A stretch of 64,000 bases of DNA. Origin: Arthrobacter sp. TMP15. GTDB lineage: Bacteria > Actinomycetota > Actinomycetes > Actinomycetales > Micrococcaceae. Shown here piece by piece: positions 26,860 to 35,579 of this stretch (within the stretch, counting starts at the first letter, position 1; the number at the start of each line of letters is the position of its first letter). Under the pieces are notes generated by a model. That model saw only the letters and a program-made list of their open reading frames with translations, had not been told where the DNA came from and did not search any database. A program made the translations under genes and the position numbers. The stretch covers positions 2,046,001-2,110,000 of the forward strand of contig NZ_CP154262.1 of the NCBI RefSeq assembly GCF_039529835.1. The letters are read 5' to 3'.

Positions 26860-27320
26860 GATGCCACCACGTTCCGCGCTGTACCGGTTGCCTCGGTGAC
26901 CGTAAGCCCCCCACCGTGAGCCGTGAACTCGCCGGGATAAAACAGTTCAACCGCGTCAGCAGCCACAGCAAGCTGCTCTCCTCTTAGTTGTGTCAGAGTC
27001 ATGCGCTGGGCTGGCAACCCCGTCATTTCATGAACAAAGCCTCGCACTGCCAGGCTCAGCTCAAGGTGAGCGGCACGCTGGTCTATGGTGCCGGCGTCGT
27101 ACTTGTTCTCAACGTCCGTGATTAGCTGCAAGTACTTGTTCCGCACAGACCCGGGATGGCGGGGTGGCACAAAGTCAGGCACGCCGGTGGTGGCCCGCTC
27201 ACTGGTGGAAACCCATACCCACACGATCCAGCCAAGACACATCAGCACCAGGGCAGCACCCGTCAGCGGCCACCAGATTGAGTATCCAACGGGGGCAAAG
27301 AAAACACCGTCAGCGGCCAC
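26850..27320 (-). CDS. Single-pass membrane protein of the MoxR/VWA operon
   Basis: About 156 residues from a GTG that overlaps the DUF58 gene by 11 bp and has GGAGAGG upstream. One span (WWPLTGAALVLMCLGWIVWVW) is followed by a soluble helical region including YLQLITDVENKYDAG and LSLAVRGFVHEMTGLPA. Small proteins of this layout occupy this slot in Bat-like operons, where DUF4381-type proteins are found, but I cannot assign a family. A longer reading from 27464 lies inside DUF58 and is unlikely. Confidence 0.75.
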   Translation of the reverse strand: MAADGVFFAPVGYSIWWPLTGAALVLMCLGWIVWVWVSTSERATTGVPDFVPPRHPGSVRNKYLQLITDVENKYDAGTIDQRAAHLELSLAVRGFVHEMTGLPAQRMTLTQLRGEQLAVAADAVELFYPGEFTAHGGGLTVTEATGTARNVVASWH

Positions 27321-28191
27321 GCCGGTGCCTCTCCAAGAGGGTAAACACCTTTGCCACAACTTCGGTGGTGGCAGCGACGCTGGAGATGGCAATACCGCAG
27401 GAACCAAGCAGCGTCTCCAGCTCCTGGGCGCGAAGGGCCACGGCCTTGAAATAGCTGCGTGCAAGATCAGGGTCCTTCGCCAACAGCATCAGAACGGTGT
27501 CCATGCCTGCAACATCAACGCCTACCCCAGAGACAGCCTCGGGGCCGGCCAAAGTAGCATCCTGAATCTGCAGCCATAGGATTTCATGTTGGGCACAGAG
27601 CCTGCGCAGCACCTTGGCAAGGCGCGGCTCAGCAGTGAGCTCATCGGCCACAACCACCAGCAGCATGCGTTGTTTATAGTGCGCGGCCACATATTCCAGC
27701 CGGGAGCACAATTGGCTTGGCCCGCGAGTCATGCAGGCACCGTCCATGCCCTTCAGAAGTTGCTCCAGGTGCGCCTCCGTACCCTTGGCTGGCAGCGCAA
27801 TAGAATTTTCTCCGTCACCGTGAACAAGCGCCACTGAATCACCGTGGCGGATGGCAAGCAGGCCGATGACACCCATCGCCATCACGGCAATATCCTTCTT
27901 CAACTCGCCACCGCGCGCCTGGGCAGCCATATTCCGGCCACTGTCACTGACAAAAAGTAGCTGCTGACTACGCATGGCTATGTAGCGTTTGATCAGCGGC
28001 GAACCCGTCCGGGCTGTGGCTTTCCAATCAATGTCACGAATCTCATCCCCCGGGACATAGCCGCGCAGGTCTTCAAAGTCCTGGCTGCGCCCATGAAATA
28101 TTGCCCCGTATTCACCTTCCAGCATGCCCCGGGCCTTGCGGTGAGCCACAATGAACATCTTCGATTTCACCGCCGTCAGTAAGCTAGCCAC
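27310..28191 (-). CDS. DUF58 family protein
   Basis: A 293-residue protein with the DUF58 signature G..S.DFEDLRGYVPGDEIRDIDWKATAR (landmarks DFEDLRGY, GDEIRDIDW) near residues 37-60, followed by a VWA-like fold region (LLFVSDSGRNM). DUF58 proteins accompany MoxR ATPases and VWA proteins; their exact task is not known. It starts 6 bp after the MoxR stop and is second in the operon. Confidence 0.92.
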   Translation of the reverse strand: MASLLTAVKSKMFIVAHRKARGMLEGEYGAIFHGRSQDFEDLRGYVPGDEIRDIDWKATARTGSPLIKRYIAMRSQQLLFVSDSGRNMAAQARGGELKKDIAVMAMGVIGLLAIRHGDSVALVHGDGENSIALPAKGTEAHLEQLLKGMDGACMTRGPSQLCSRLEYVAAHYKQRMLLVVVADELTAEPRLAKVLRRLCAQHEILWLQIQDATLAGPEAVSGVGVDVAGMDTVLMLLAKDPDLARSYFKAVALRAQELETLLGSCGIAISSVAATTEVVAKVFTLLERHRRGR

Positions 28192-28197
28192 CGCTGC

Positions 28198-29205
28198 CTA
28201 GGGTGTCTGCACTGAATCGACAATGGCGGAAATGATCGTTTCAACTCGTATATTTTGTGCCACGGCCTCAAATCCTAGGATGAGCCTGTGCCGCAAAACC
28301 CGCTCTGCCAAGGCCTTCACATCTTCCGGGATCACATGGTCACGGCCGTGAAGCAGGGCAAGTGCGCGCGCGGCCGAAGTGAAGGCAATGCTGGCGCGGG
28401 GGCTGGCACCAAATTCGATCAGCCCGGCCAGGGCAGGATCAATGTAGTCCCGCGCATGCCGGGTGACGTACACAAGGCCCACAATATAATTCACCAAGGA
28501 TGGATCGAGGTAAACCTTTTTAGCAGTTTCCTGCAGTGCCACCACCTGCTCAAGGGTTGCCACCGGGGAAGGCGTGGCTCCCGCAAGGAACACTCCGGCG
28601 TCTATCCGCCTGATGATCTCCGCTTCCTCCGCGGGGCTTGGGTAGTCCAGGACGTCCTTGAGCATGAAACGGTCCATCTGCGCTTCGGGAAGCTGGTACG
28701 TGCCTTCCTGCTCAATCGGGTTCTGGGTGGCCATGACCATAAAGGGCGAAGGCAATGGATAAACCTGCCCACCAATAGTTGTCTGGCGTTCCGCCATGGC
28801 CTCAAGCATGGCCGACTGAGTCTTGGCACTTGAGCGGTTGATCTCATCAAGGAGCACAATGTTAGCGTGCACAGGTCCAAGCGCAGTCACAAAACTGCCA
28901 TGGGCGGCGTCGTAGATCTGAGTGCCAACTATGTCACTGGGCAAAAGATCCGGGGTGCATTGGATCCGGTGAAAGAGAGCACTGATTGAATTGGCCAAGG
29001 TTTGCGCCGCAGTGGTCTTCGCCAGACCCGGCACCGACTCCAACAACACGTGGCCCCCTGTCATCAAGGAGATCAGCAACGTTTCGCGCAAAAGTGCCTG
29101 GCCAACCACCTTTTTTTCGAAACTCTGCGAGATGCTGTGCACCACCTGCTGTGCGTGGGCCAACTCCGCAGGGTCGATGTGGGGATTGGCACTGGTGGAA
29201 AGCAA
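28198..29205 (-). CDS. MoxR-family AAA ATPase
   Basis: A 335-residue AAA+ ATPase. Walker A is VPGLAKTT, Walker B ILLDEINR-like IVLLDEINRS, sensor 1 MATQNPIEQEGTYQLPEAQMDRF (landmarks ATQNP and LPEAQ), and a C-terminal lid domain. MoxR ATPases act as chaperones that insert cofactors or assemble complexes together with VWA partners, which here follow in the same transcript. The start is TTG with AAAGG upstream. It is the first gene of the operon moxR-DUF58-TM-VWA-VWA-TPR. Confidence 0.94.
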   Translation of the reverse strand: MLSTSANPHIDPAELAHAQQVVHSISQSFEKKVVGQALLRETLLISLMTGGHVLLESVPGLAKTTAAQTLANSISALFHRIQCTPDLLPSDIVGTQIYDAAHGSFVTALGPVHANIVLLDEINRSSAKTQSAMLEAMAERQTTIGGQVYPLPSPFMVMATQNPIEQEGTYQLPEAQMDRFMLKDVLDYPSPAEEAEIIRRIDAGVFLAGATPSPVATLEQVVALQETAKKVYLDPSLVNYIVGLVYVTRHARDYIDPALAGLIEFGASPRASIAFTSAARALALLHGRDHVIPEDVKALAERVLRHRLILGFEAVAQNIRVETIISAIVDSVQTP

Positions 29206-29355
29206 GATCTAAGCCTTTCGTTGGGACTGTCTTTGTTGGCGCTCTAAGGAATGTACCCCAATGATCAGCACATCGGATCTTGCGCGCTCCGGCAATGGGG
29301 AGAACTTCCCATGAACACCTATCGGCCGGGATGGGCTGGGTCTAAAGTATGAAAC

Positions 29356-29553
29356 ATGAGTGAATTGCCAGTTGCCTATGCAGAATATCTCAAGGGTCGC
29401 AGCAGCGACTTTATTGCAACTGTGCTTCCCGTGCTATTGCAATCAGTGGCAGAGAAGACCCATGGGGTCCATATTGTCCTTAATTCTCATGTGATCCAGG
29501 CCCAGACGGATCCCGAGATTCCGTTTGGGGAGATTTTCGAGAGTGTTGACTAG
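29356..29553 (+). CDS. Small conserved-looking protein, function unknown
   Basis: A 65-residue acidic, soluble protein beginning MSELPVAYAEYLKGR, with no signal peptide or span. Codon choice is like that of neighbouring genes and it ends 6 bp before the convergent ROK gene. The ribosome site is weak. I recognise no domain. It stands alone downstream of the divergent moxR promoter region. Confidence 0.6.
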   Translation: MSELPVAYAEYLKGRSSDFIATVLPVLLQSVAEKTHGVHIVLNSHVIQAQTDPEIPFGEIFESVD

Positions 29554-29559
29554 GGCTTC

Positions 29560-30840
29560 TTAGGGCTTGGAATCCAGCAGTAGCTGAGTGGCGCTGGGGC
29601 TAAAAGCTTTTTCCATGAACAAGCAGGCCGCGCCGAAGGCTTCCGCACCTGAGTTGACTATTGTTCCCACCACTTCTACGCAATGGACACAACTTGTGGC
29701 GCTCAGTTCAGCCAGCAACTCCGGCATCTGGGCCAGGTAGCTGCTCGCCAATGCGGGCCAGAATGGTCCGCCAAACACAACCCGTTCCACATCAAGGAGG
29801 TTGGTCAGTACCGAGACGGCTCCTGCTAGTCTGCGTGCGGATTGGGCCATCAACTCAACTGCTGCGGGGTTACCGTTTTCGGCGGAGTAGGCAAGCGCCA
29901 TTAGGTCTTCAAGAAGGGTTGCCGGCGCCAAGGGGTTCTGTGCCGGTAACACTCCTGCCTTCCGGGCCAGGGCCACCAGGGTTTCGGGCATGCAGGTGAC
30001 CTTAACACAGCCTTTGCGTCCACAGTCGCAGTCGGGACCGGACGGATCGGCAATGATGTGTCCGATCTCCCCCACGTTCCCCGATGAGCCGCGAACAACC
30101 TCATCGTTCAGGACCAGCCCGGCACCGATTCCAGTACCCACGTAAACGTAGATGAAATCCTTTGCACTGCTGGCAGATCCGGCCCATAGTTCCGCAACGG
30201 CCGCAGCCGTAACATCCTTTTCCACCACAACCGCCAGCCCCGTGGCCTGATGGAGGATCTCACGTAGAGGTACCCGTGTCCAGCCTGTCATGTGGGGTGG
30301 GTCAACCACTGTTCCGCTGGCCGCATCAACGGGGCCAGGAGTGGCCACGCCAAGACCTGCGATCCGTTGTTCATCGATACCGGAATCCTTAATGATCCGG
30401 GTGACCCTGGCCCCCATGCCAGCCACTACCTCTGCGGGATCATTGGTCAAATCGGTGGGTTCATCCGCTGAGAAAAGCACAGTGCCTACGGCGTCAAGAA
30501 GCGCATAGCTTGTTTGTGCCGGGTCAATATGGATGCCAATGGCGTACATGCCGCGAGGGTTCAACCGCAAGATCGTTCGTGGTTTTCCCGGGCCGGAGGT
30601 CTCTTTGCCTGCTTCCATGATGAGCTCGGAGTTAAGCAGCCGACGGCAGATGTTGGAGACTGTTTGCGCCGCTAAACCTGTTGAGGCAGCCAGTTCCACC
30701 CGGCTCAGGCCTTCCTCGGACCTGCGGATGGAGTCCAAAATGACGGCTTGGTTAAAATCCCCCATCCTGGGAAGATTTGTACCGCGACGGCGGTGCGGCA
30801 AACCAATCTCGGGAACACCCAAAGTAAGACTCCTTGACAT
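29560..30840 (-). CDS. ROK-family transcriptional regulator
   Basis: A 426-residue NagC/XylR-type protein. An N-terminal helix-turn-helix (LSRVELAASTGLAAQTVSN, near residues 45-63) is joined to a sugar-kinase-like ROK domain with VATPGPVD, YVGTGIGAGLV and the zinc-binding run CDCGRKGC. In this last motif the usual glutamate after GC is replaced by valine. Repressors of this type respond to sugars or sugar phosphates; the target is not evident from neighbours. The start could also be a later Met (MGDFNQAV) since the first 25 residues look unconserved. Confidence 0.9.
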   Translation of the reverse strand: MSRSLTLGVPEIGLPHRRRGTNLPRMGDFNQAVILDSIRRSEEGLSRVELAASTGLAAQTVSNICRRLLNSELIMEAGKETSGPGKPRTILRLNPRGMYAIGIHIDPAQTSYALLDAVGTVLFSADEPTDLTNDPAEVVAGMGARVTRIIKDSGIDEQRIAGLGVATPGPVDAASGTVVDPPHMTGWTRVPLREILHQATGLAVVVEKDVTAAAVAELWAGSASSAKDFIYVYVGTGIGAGLVLNDEVVRGSSGNVGEIGHIIADPSGPDCDCGRKGCVKVTCMPETLVALARKAGVLPAQNPLAPATLLEDLMALAYSAENGNPAAVELMAQSARRLAGAVSVLTNLLDVERVVFGGPFWPALASSYLAQMPELLAELSATSCVHCVEVVGTIVNSGAEAFGAACLFMEKAFSPSATQLLLDSKP

Positions 30841-30945
30841 TCTATTGACCGTTGTTGAAGCTGACTCCCCCAGTCTTCAGTTGTCAGGTTACCCCCGCCT
30901 TGGACTCATGCGCGGATACGCCACGGATGCCGGCACAGTGCGTGC

Positions 30946-32097
30946 CTATGCCTTGACTGAAACTGTGACCGTGAACTTGTGGTTGCGCCCTTCTTCCCGG
31001 GTGGGACCCACTGTTTTGCTGAGAACCTGTTTGTACTCCAAATGACGGTTGTAAACACACCACAGCTCTCCGCCAGGGGCCAAGACCCTGGCGGCGGCAG
31101 CAAAGAGTTTCAGGGCGATTCCGGCATGGACGGTGGCGCCAACATGAAAGGGAGGATTAAGCACAATCAGCTCCGCTGACGCCGTGGCGAAGCTTTCTAA
31201 TGCGTCGTCGCGGATCACATCTATCTGATCCGCCACCTCGTTGGCCAATGCTGTCGCAGCTGTGGACGCCACTGCGGCCCAGGATTGGTCGGTGGCAACT
31301 ACACGTAGGTGTGGTCTTTTCAGGGCTAGGGATGCGGCGATGGTTCCGTTGCCTGAGCCCAAATCAATGGCGGTGGTTGCTTCCGTGCTCATCTTCGGGA
31401 TGAAGTCCAGGAGGAAACGGGTACCAGCATCAACTTTTGTACCCCCAAAGGTGGCCCCATGTGCGCAAAGCCATAGGTTGAGGTCCAGGTGATGCTCTTT
31501 GCGCGGGAAGTTCGACCCCGGGACCTCGGCAAGTGGGCCGCTAACTTTCAGCGGTCGGGACTTATGCCAGGCTCGGCCCGGCACAACCTGCGAAAACTGT
31601 GTCCCAAGAACGGAGTTCATGGCCAGTGTCATGTGCTTAATGCGACCGCCAGCAAAGATCTGCACGCTCGCCGCTGCGTGGGCCCTGATCAACTCGGCGA
31701 CTTCAACAACTTCTTCCAGGCTGCGTGGGAGCTGCCATAGAACCACTTCAGCTCCGGAAAAGAGGCTGGCATCTAGCGGCATTGAGTCGTAGACATCCGC
31801 TAATCCGGCTCGTGCGGCATTCGCGTTGAGAGCGTATTGGCCCGAGAGGGAGTCCTGGTGCACTCGGACACCTGTGAGGTTGTGCAGGCTGGCGGCACCG
31901 AGTGTCAGGGCACCGTACCTGTCTCCTACAATACTGACTTTTCCAGGGCCCATCCGGGCCAATCCAGTGGCGCTTTCCCGCAGGATCAACTCATCGCTGG
32001 CATCGAATGCAAAGAGGTTCTCAGCTTCAACGTCAGGAAACCTTCGCAACTGAGAAAAATCAAATTCTATGCCTTCAAAAATGCTGTATTCCTCCAC
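30946..32097 (-). CDS. Class I SAM-dependent methyltransferase (RsmC/RlmG-like)
   Basis: A 383-residue protein with two methyltransferase-like halves. The C-terminal catalytic half has the SAM loop AIDLGSGNGTIAASL near residues 243-257 and the NPPF motif (VLNPPFHVG), typical of N2-guanine or adenine methylation of rRNA by the RsmC/RlmG group. The N-terminal half lacks these motifs, as in the degenerate half of RsmC. A 16S or 23S rRNA guanine target is therefore likely, but the precise base is not determined. Confidence 0.87.
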   Translation of the reverse strand: MEEYSIFEGIEFDFSQLRRFPDVEAENLFAFDASDELILRESATGLARMGPGKVSIVGDRYGALTLGAASLHNLTGVRVHQDSLSGQYALNANAARAGLADVYDSMPLDASLFSGAEVVLWQLPRSLEEVVEVAELIRAHAAASVQIFAGGRIKHMTLAMNSVLGTQFSQVVPGRAWHKSRPLKVSGPLAEVPGSNFPRKEHHLDLNLWLCAHGATFGGTKVDAGTRFLLDFIPKMSTEATTAIDLGSGNGTIAASLALKRPHLRVVATDQSWAAVASTAATALANEVADQIDVIRDDALESFATASAELIVLNPPFHVGATVHAGIALKLFAAAARVLAPGGELWCVYNRHLEYKQVLSKTVGPTREEGRNHKFTVTVSVKA

Positions 32098-32240
32098 CGT
32101 TCCACTCTACAGGGAGGAAATAACCTACCAGAAATACAGCCACTGGCAGAGGTGCTGCAGATCACATGCGTCGTATAATAGGGGCAGTCACCTCAGTCAA
32201 AGATACGTCGCCGTCGTCGACGACTCGAAGGATGATCATC

Positions 32241-33212
32241 ATGAGTGAAATTACTCCGCTGCGCAGAAGAGTACGTGAAGGCAGCGGACTGAAAAACGTT
32301 GGTGGGGTGTGGGGGGAGTTTCTGGCTGAGTTTCTCGGCACTTTTGTCCTGATTTGTTTTGGCGACGGTGTGGTTGCCATGGCAGTCGCGGCGCTGCCCG
32401 GTAGCGGCCGCGCCGCCACCGACACCACCATCTTCATGGCCTCTGGGGACTGGTTACTGATCACGTGGGGCTGGGCGTTAGCGGTTGCCTTGGGTGTGTA
32501 TGTTGCCGGGGGCGTCAGCGGGGCACACCTCAACCCTGCGGTGACATTGGCGTTTGCGGTACGCCGAAAATTCCCTTGGAATAAGGTCATCCCCTACGTT
32601 GTGGCCCAGGTTGTGGGAGCATTCGCTGCAGCCGCCCTTCTTTATGTTCTTTATTTCAACGCCATCGATGCTTTTAATGCGGCTTCCAAAACCCAGCGCG
32701 ATGAAGCTGGCGGACTGGCAACATTTTCGATCTTTGCCACGTTCCCCGCTCCGTATTTCAAAGGAAACCTGACAGTACCGCTGATTGACCAGATTGTTGG
32801 CACAGCGTTTCTGGTGATGTTGATAGTAGCGATCATCGACATGCGCAACATGGCTGTCAAAGCCAATCTGGGTCCGCTGCTGATCGGCTTCGCGGTAGCA
32901 GCCATCGGCATGTCCTTTGGGGCGAACGCAGGCTATGCCATCAATCCCGCCCGTGACTTCGGCCCCCGCGTTCTGGCCTGGCTGGCTGGTTGGGGCGATG
33001 TGGCCATGCCAGGAACTATCACAGGAGTCCCCGGAGCTTTCAGCTGGTATTTTTGGGTGCCAATTGTTGGTCCGCTCGTTGGTGGCGTCATAGGTGTTTT
33101 GCTCTATGACTGGTTCATTGGCGACATCTTGCATGCGCGCCGGATTCTAGCGGAGCAAGAGCCCCCTGAACCGCAGACGGAACCCGGACCAGCGGAGGAA
33201 GAAGACTACTAA
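32241..33212 (+). CDS. MIP-family channel, aquaglyceroporin type
   Basis: About 323 residues with six spans and both channel motifs: SGAHLNPAVT and GYAINPARDFGPR. The aspartate after NPAR is typical of glycerol facilitators rather than strict water channels. The first span is EFLAEFLGTFVLICFGDG. The tail is acidic (PAEEEDY). The ATG at 32241 has AAGG upstream; nearby ATG at 32232 is possible. No glycerol kinase gene adjoins it, so the solute is unproven. It converges on the YchJ-like gene with a 4-bp overlap of stops. Confidence 0.92.
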   Translation: MSEITPLRRRVREGSGLKNVGGVWGEFLAEFLGTFVLICFGDGVVAMAVAALPGSGRAATDTTIFMASGDWLLITWGWALAVALGVYVAGGVSGAHLNPAVTLAFAVRRKFPWNKVIPYVVAQVVGAFAAAALLYVLYFNAIDAFNAASKTQRDEAGGLATFSIFATFPAPYFKGNLTVPLIDQIVGTAFLVMLIVAIIDMRNMAVKANLGPLLIGFAVAAIGMSFGANAGYAINPARDFGPRVLAWLAGWGDVAMPGTITGVPGAFSWYFWVPIVGPLVGGVIGVLLYDWFIGDILHARRILAEQEPPEPQTEPGPAEEEDY

Positions 33213-33607
33213 CGCTCCAACGCTTTCACATAGAGCCACTGCTTACCCACTCGAGAAAAGGCACTGGTTTCCGTCAGGGAGTCCTTGAGTTTTCGGTTTG
33301 CCGCAGAGCGGTAGTGTGCCCGGAAACTCACAACACCTTCTCGATCAAAGTACCCCCCTTTGCTGGTGCTAAGGATTTCCAGCAAGTACCACTGCTGGTC
33401 GGGATCAAGGTCAAGTGTCCCTGGTGCGGTGTCCGGGTGCCAGGTGTGGCGAAGGTAGCTGGCGTCACCTATAGCGAAGGCCGTGAAACGAGAGCGCATG
33501 AGCGCCTCAGCGGTGGGCGGGTAGATGGGAAACGCTAACACCGCCGTCACAATGAATTTGGCACAGCAGTTCTCATACGACTCGCCACTTCTGCATGGAC
33601 AACTCAT
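33209..33607 (-). CDS. YchJ-like SEC-C motif protein
   Basis: A 132-residue protein that opens with the zinc-binding SEC-C motif CPCRSGESYENCC (residues 3-15), followed by the NTF2-like YchJ domain with MRSRFTAFAIGDASYL and SFRAHYR. The role of the family is unknown. The ATG overlaps the stop of the FadR-type regulator gene by 4 bp, implying cotranscription, while its stop overlaps that of the aquaglyceroporin gene on the other strand. Confidence 0.88.
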   Translation of the reverse strand: MSCPCRSGESYENCCAKFIVTAVLAFPIYPPTAEALMRSRFTAFAIGDASYLRHTWHPDTAPGTLDLDPDQQWYLLEILSTSKGGYFDREGVVSFRAHYRSAANRKLKDSLTETSAFSRVGKQWLYVKALER

Positions 33608-34332
33608 TGCATCGGATGAGTTTGGGCGTGGAAGAATTCGATGTGATCCTTGATCGCTTGGGCTGCCTGAGCGCCGTCGTTCGCCAATACAGCAGCCATG
33701 ATTCCGTGGTGCTGCTCGCGCAAGGAGGGAACTATCCGGGCCCACATGGCATCGCTGTCAATGGAGCCGCTGACGTAAGATTGCACCGCCGAGCGTAGTG
33801 ATTCCATCATGGCCGTGATGACAGTGTTTCCGGCCAAGGAACTCAGAAGTACGTGGAAGGCCGCATCGAGAATATGAAATTCTTCCCGACCCAGCTCCGG
33901 CTCATTCATGGCTGTGAGCAGTTCGGCCAATCTTTTTTCCTGTTCCTCATTGCGGTCCCGCCCTGCTGCTTCAAGGGCGGCCCAACTTTCCATCATAATG
34001 CGGGTCTGGACTATGTCAGCGACCGGGAAATGGTTAGTCGCCATATGCAGGCGCAAGGCGGCCCCGAGACCGGCACTCGGATTGGCTATCACCACCGCCC
34101 CTGAGTTAGGCCCGGAACCCACCCCGGTGCGCACCAAACCCATGGCGTCAAGAACCCGGATGGCGTCCCGTACGGAGGCCCGGGAAATGCCATGGGCCAA
34201 CGCCAGCGCGCGCTCACCGGGCAGTTGGTCGCCCATCTTGATCCTCCCATCCCTCAGATCGGCCTCAATACTGTTCAGAACCGCGTCGTAACTGCGGGGG
34301 GCGGGAGTGGGTGCGGGATTTAGCGTGGACAC
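33604..34332 (-). CDS. FadR-subfamily GntR regulator
   Basis: About 242 residues from a GTG start. A winged helix occupies the N-terminus (GDQLPGERALALAHGISRASVRDAIRVLDAMG; landmarks LPGERALA and SRASVRDAI) and an all-helical FCD domain follows, with putative metal ligands in LDAAFHVLL, QHHGIM and DHIEFFH. Such regulators sense carboxylic acids or acyl-CoA. The longer open frame upstream runs across the tRNA and is discarded. Its target cannot be told. Confidence 0.88.
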   Translation of the reverse strand: MSTLNPAPTPAPRSYDAVLNSIEADLRDGRIKMGDQLPGERALALAHGISRASVRDAIRVLDAMGLVRTGVGSGPNSGAVVIANPSAGLGAALRLHMATNHFPVADIVQTRIMMESWAALEAAGRDRNEEQEKRLAELLTAMNEPELGREEFHILDAAFHVLLSSLAGNTVITAMMESLRSAVQSYVSGSIDSDAMWARIVPSLREQHHGIMAAVLANDGAQAAQAIKDHIEFFHAQTHPMQ

Positions 34333-34470
34333 GCCATCATTGTCCCATTCTTTGCGTGTGCTTTTCTCCTGCAGTACCAGAAGTGCCAGAAGCGGTAATG
34401 GTGTGGCGCTGTTGCTGGCGGAGGGCAAAAAATCCGGCCACCCACAAGGGATGACCGGACCGTATTTTTG

Positions 34471-34543
34471 TGGAGCTGAGGGGACTCGAACCCCTGACCC
34501 CCTGCATGCCATGCAGGTGCGCTACCAGCTGCGCCACAGCCCC
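34471..34543 (-). tRNA. tRNA-Ala (GGC), copy 1
   Basis: On the minus strand the 73-nt gene starts GGGGCTG and ends CAGCTCCA. The acceptor stem pairs over 7 bp with one G-T; the anticodon stem CCTGC/GCAGG holds loop ATGGCAT, giving anticodon GGC; the T loop contains GGTTCGAGTCC. The 3' CCA is not encoded here (CAA follows the discriminator). Confidence 0.97.
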
Positions 34544-34607
34544 AAAACAATAAAAACTATTTAGTTATAAACCACTGCACAGGAACTATCTCCAACAGTG
34601 TGTTTGG

Positions 34608-34680
34608 TGGAGCTGAGGGGACTCGAACCCCTGACCCCCTGCATGCCATGCAGGTGCGCTACCAGCTGCGCCACAGCCCC
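34608..34680 (-). tRNA. tRNA-Ala (GGC), copy 2
   Basis: It is identical over all 73 nt to the copy 64 bp away. Here the genome does encode CCA after the discriminator base. Being upstream in the transcript direction, it probably leads a two-gene tRNA unit; the promoter should lie in the A/T-richer sequence 34681-34792. Confidence 0.97.
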
Positions 34681-34792
34681 AAACACTTTACAATCTTGCC
34701 CTAAAAGCTTTGACTCATCGGTCTAGGCTGAAGCAACTTATCTATCTTAGAACACCTGCTGGCCTGCTGCCAAATCGGCGCTCAACACCAGA

Positions 34793-35545
34793 TTAGTCCT
34801 CAATGGGCTCGGCTAAATCTTCGGGTCTTTCATACGGTTCCGGGAGCGTACCAACATTATGTTCAAGCAAGCGCCACTGTGCTTCATTCGATCCTGAGTC
34901 CGCCAATGCTGACGCTTCAACAACCGACCAGTGGCAGTTCGAGAGCCCGGAGAGTGTCCGCCAAAGGTGTTCAGGCAGGCCCAGCAGTTTAGCCAGCGCA
35001 ACTCGGGTAGCACCACCGTGGGTTGTGACAACGAGGGTGCCGCCATCGGCCAGTAGTTGAACCTCTTCCAAGATGGCATCGACCATTCGTTGAGCTACTT
35101 CGACCCGGGTTTCCCCACCCCCGGCGCGTATACCGGGTTCGTCCTGCTGCCATCGATGGATCTGGTCAGGGAAATCCGTGGTGATCTCATCAAAGGTTTT
35201 CCCTTCCCACTCTCCACCGAAGGTTTCGCGCAGACGGGGGTCTACACCCACCTCGTTTCCTGTGAGTGCCGCCAGCGCTTGTGCTGTGGAAAACGCGCGC
35301 GCCAGATCCGAGGAAACTATCCTTACAGGCAGTGCCATCTCGCTTGGGGAGCCAAGCTTCCCAGCCAACAATGCGGCGGCACGGTTGGCCTGGGAAGTTC
35401 CCACCTCATCAAGAGGGATGTCGCTTTGACCTTGAAAACGGCGTGCAGCATTCCAAGAGGTGCGTCCATGGCGCCAAAAAATGACCCGCCGGCGTGGACC
35501 GACGGGCTGCAAAACAGAGCCTTCGGGTGAAGTAAAAGCCATCAA
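34793..35545 (-). CDS. Histidine phosphatase family protein (GpgP-like)
   Basis: A 250-residue phosphoglycerate-mutase-fold phosphatase. The phosphohistidine motif is WRHGRTSWN near residues 24-32, with partner residues in VSSDLARAFSTAQ, LRETFGGEWEGK and VVTTHGGATR. It follows rsfS directly, the arrangement in which mycobacteria carry glucosyl-3-phosphoglycerate phosphatase; that specific activity is inferred only from the position. ATG at 35542 is an equally good start. Confidence 0.88.
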   Translation of the reverse strand: MMAFTSPEGSVLQPVGPRRRVIFWRHGRTSWNAARRFQGQSDIPLDEVGTSQANRAAALLAGKLGSPSEMALPVRIVSSDLARAFSTAQALAALTGNEVGVDPRLRETFGGEWEGKTFDEITTDFPDQIHRWQQDEPGIRAGGGETRVEVAQRMVDAILEEVQLLADGGTLVVTTHGGATRVALAKLLGLPEHLWRTLSGLSNCHWSVVEASALADSGSNEAQWRLLEHNVGTLPEPYERPEDLAEPIED

Positions 35546-35579
35546 ATGACAATATCCATTCCTGAGCCCTTGGCAGGGG

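Noticed and set aside
33604-34512. Longer start for the FadR-type regulator at 34512
   Set aside because: The extra 60 codons run through the tRNA-Ala gene and show no family likeness.
34470-34680. The two tRNA genes as a direct repeat or CRISPR-like pair
   Set aside because: Each copy folds as a full tRNA-Ala with anticodon GGC, which explains the repetition.
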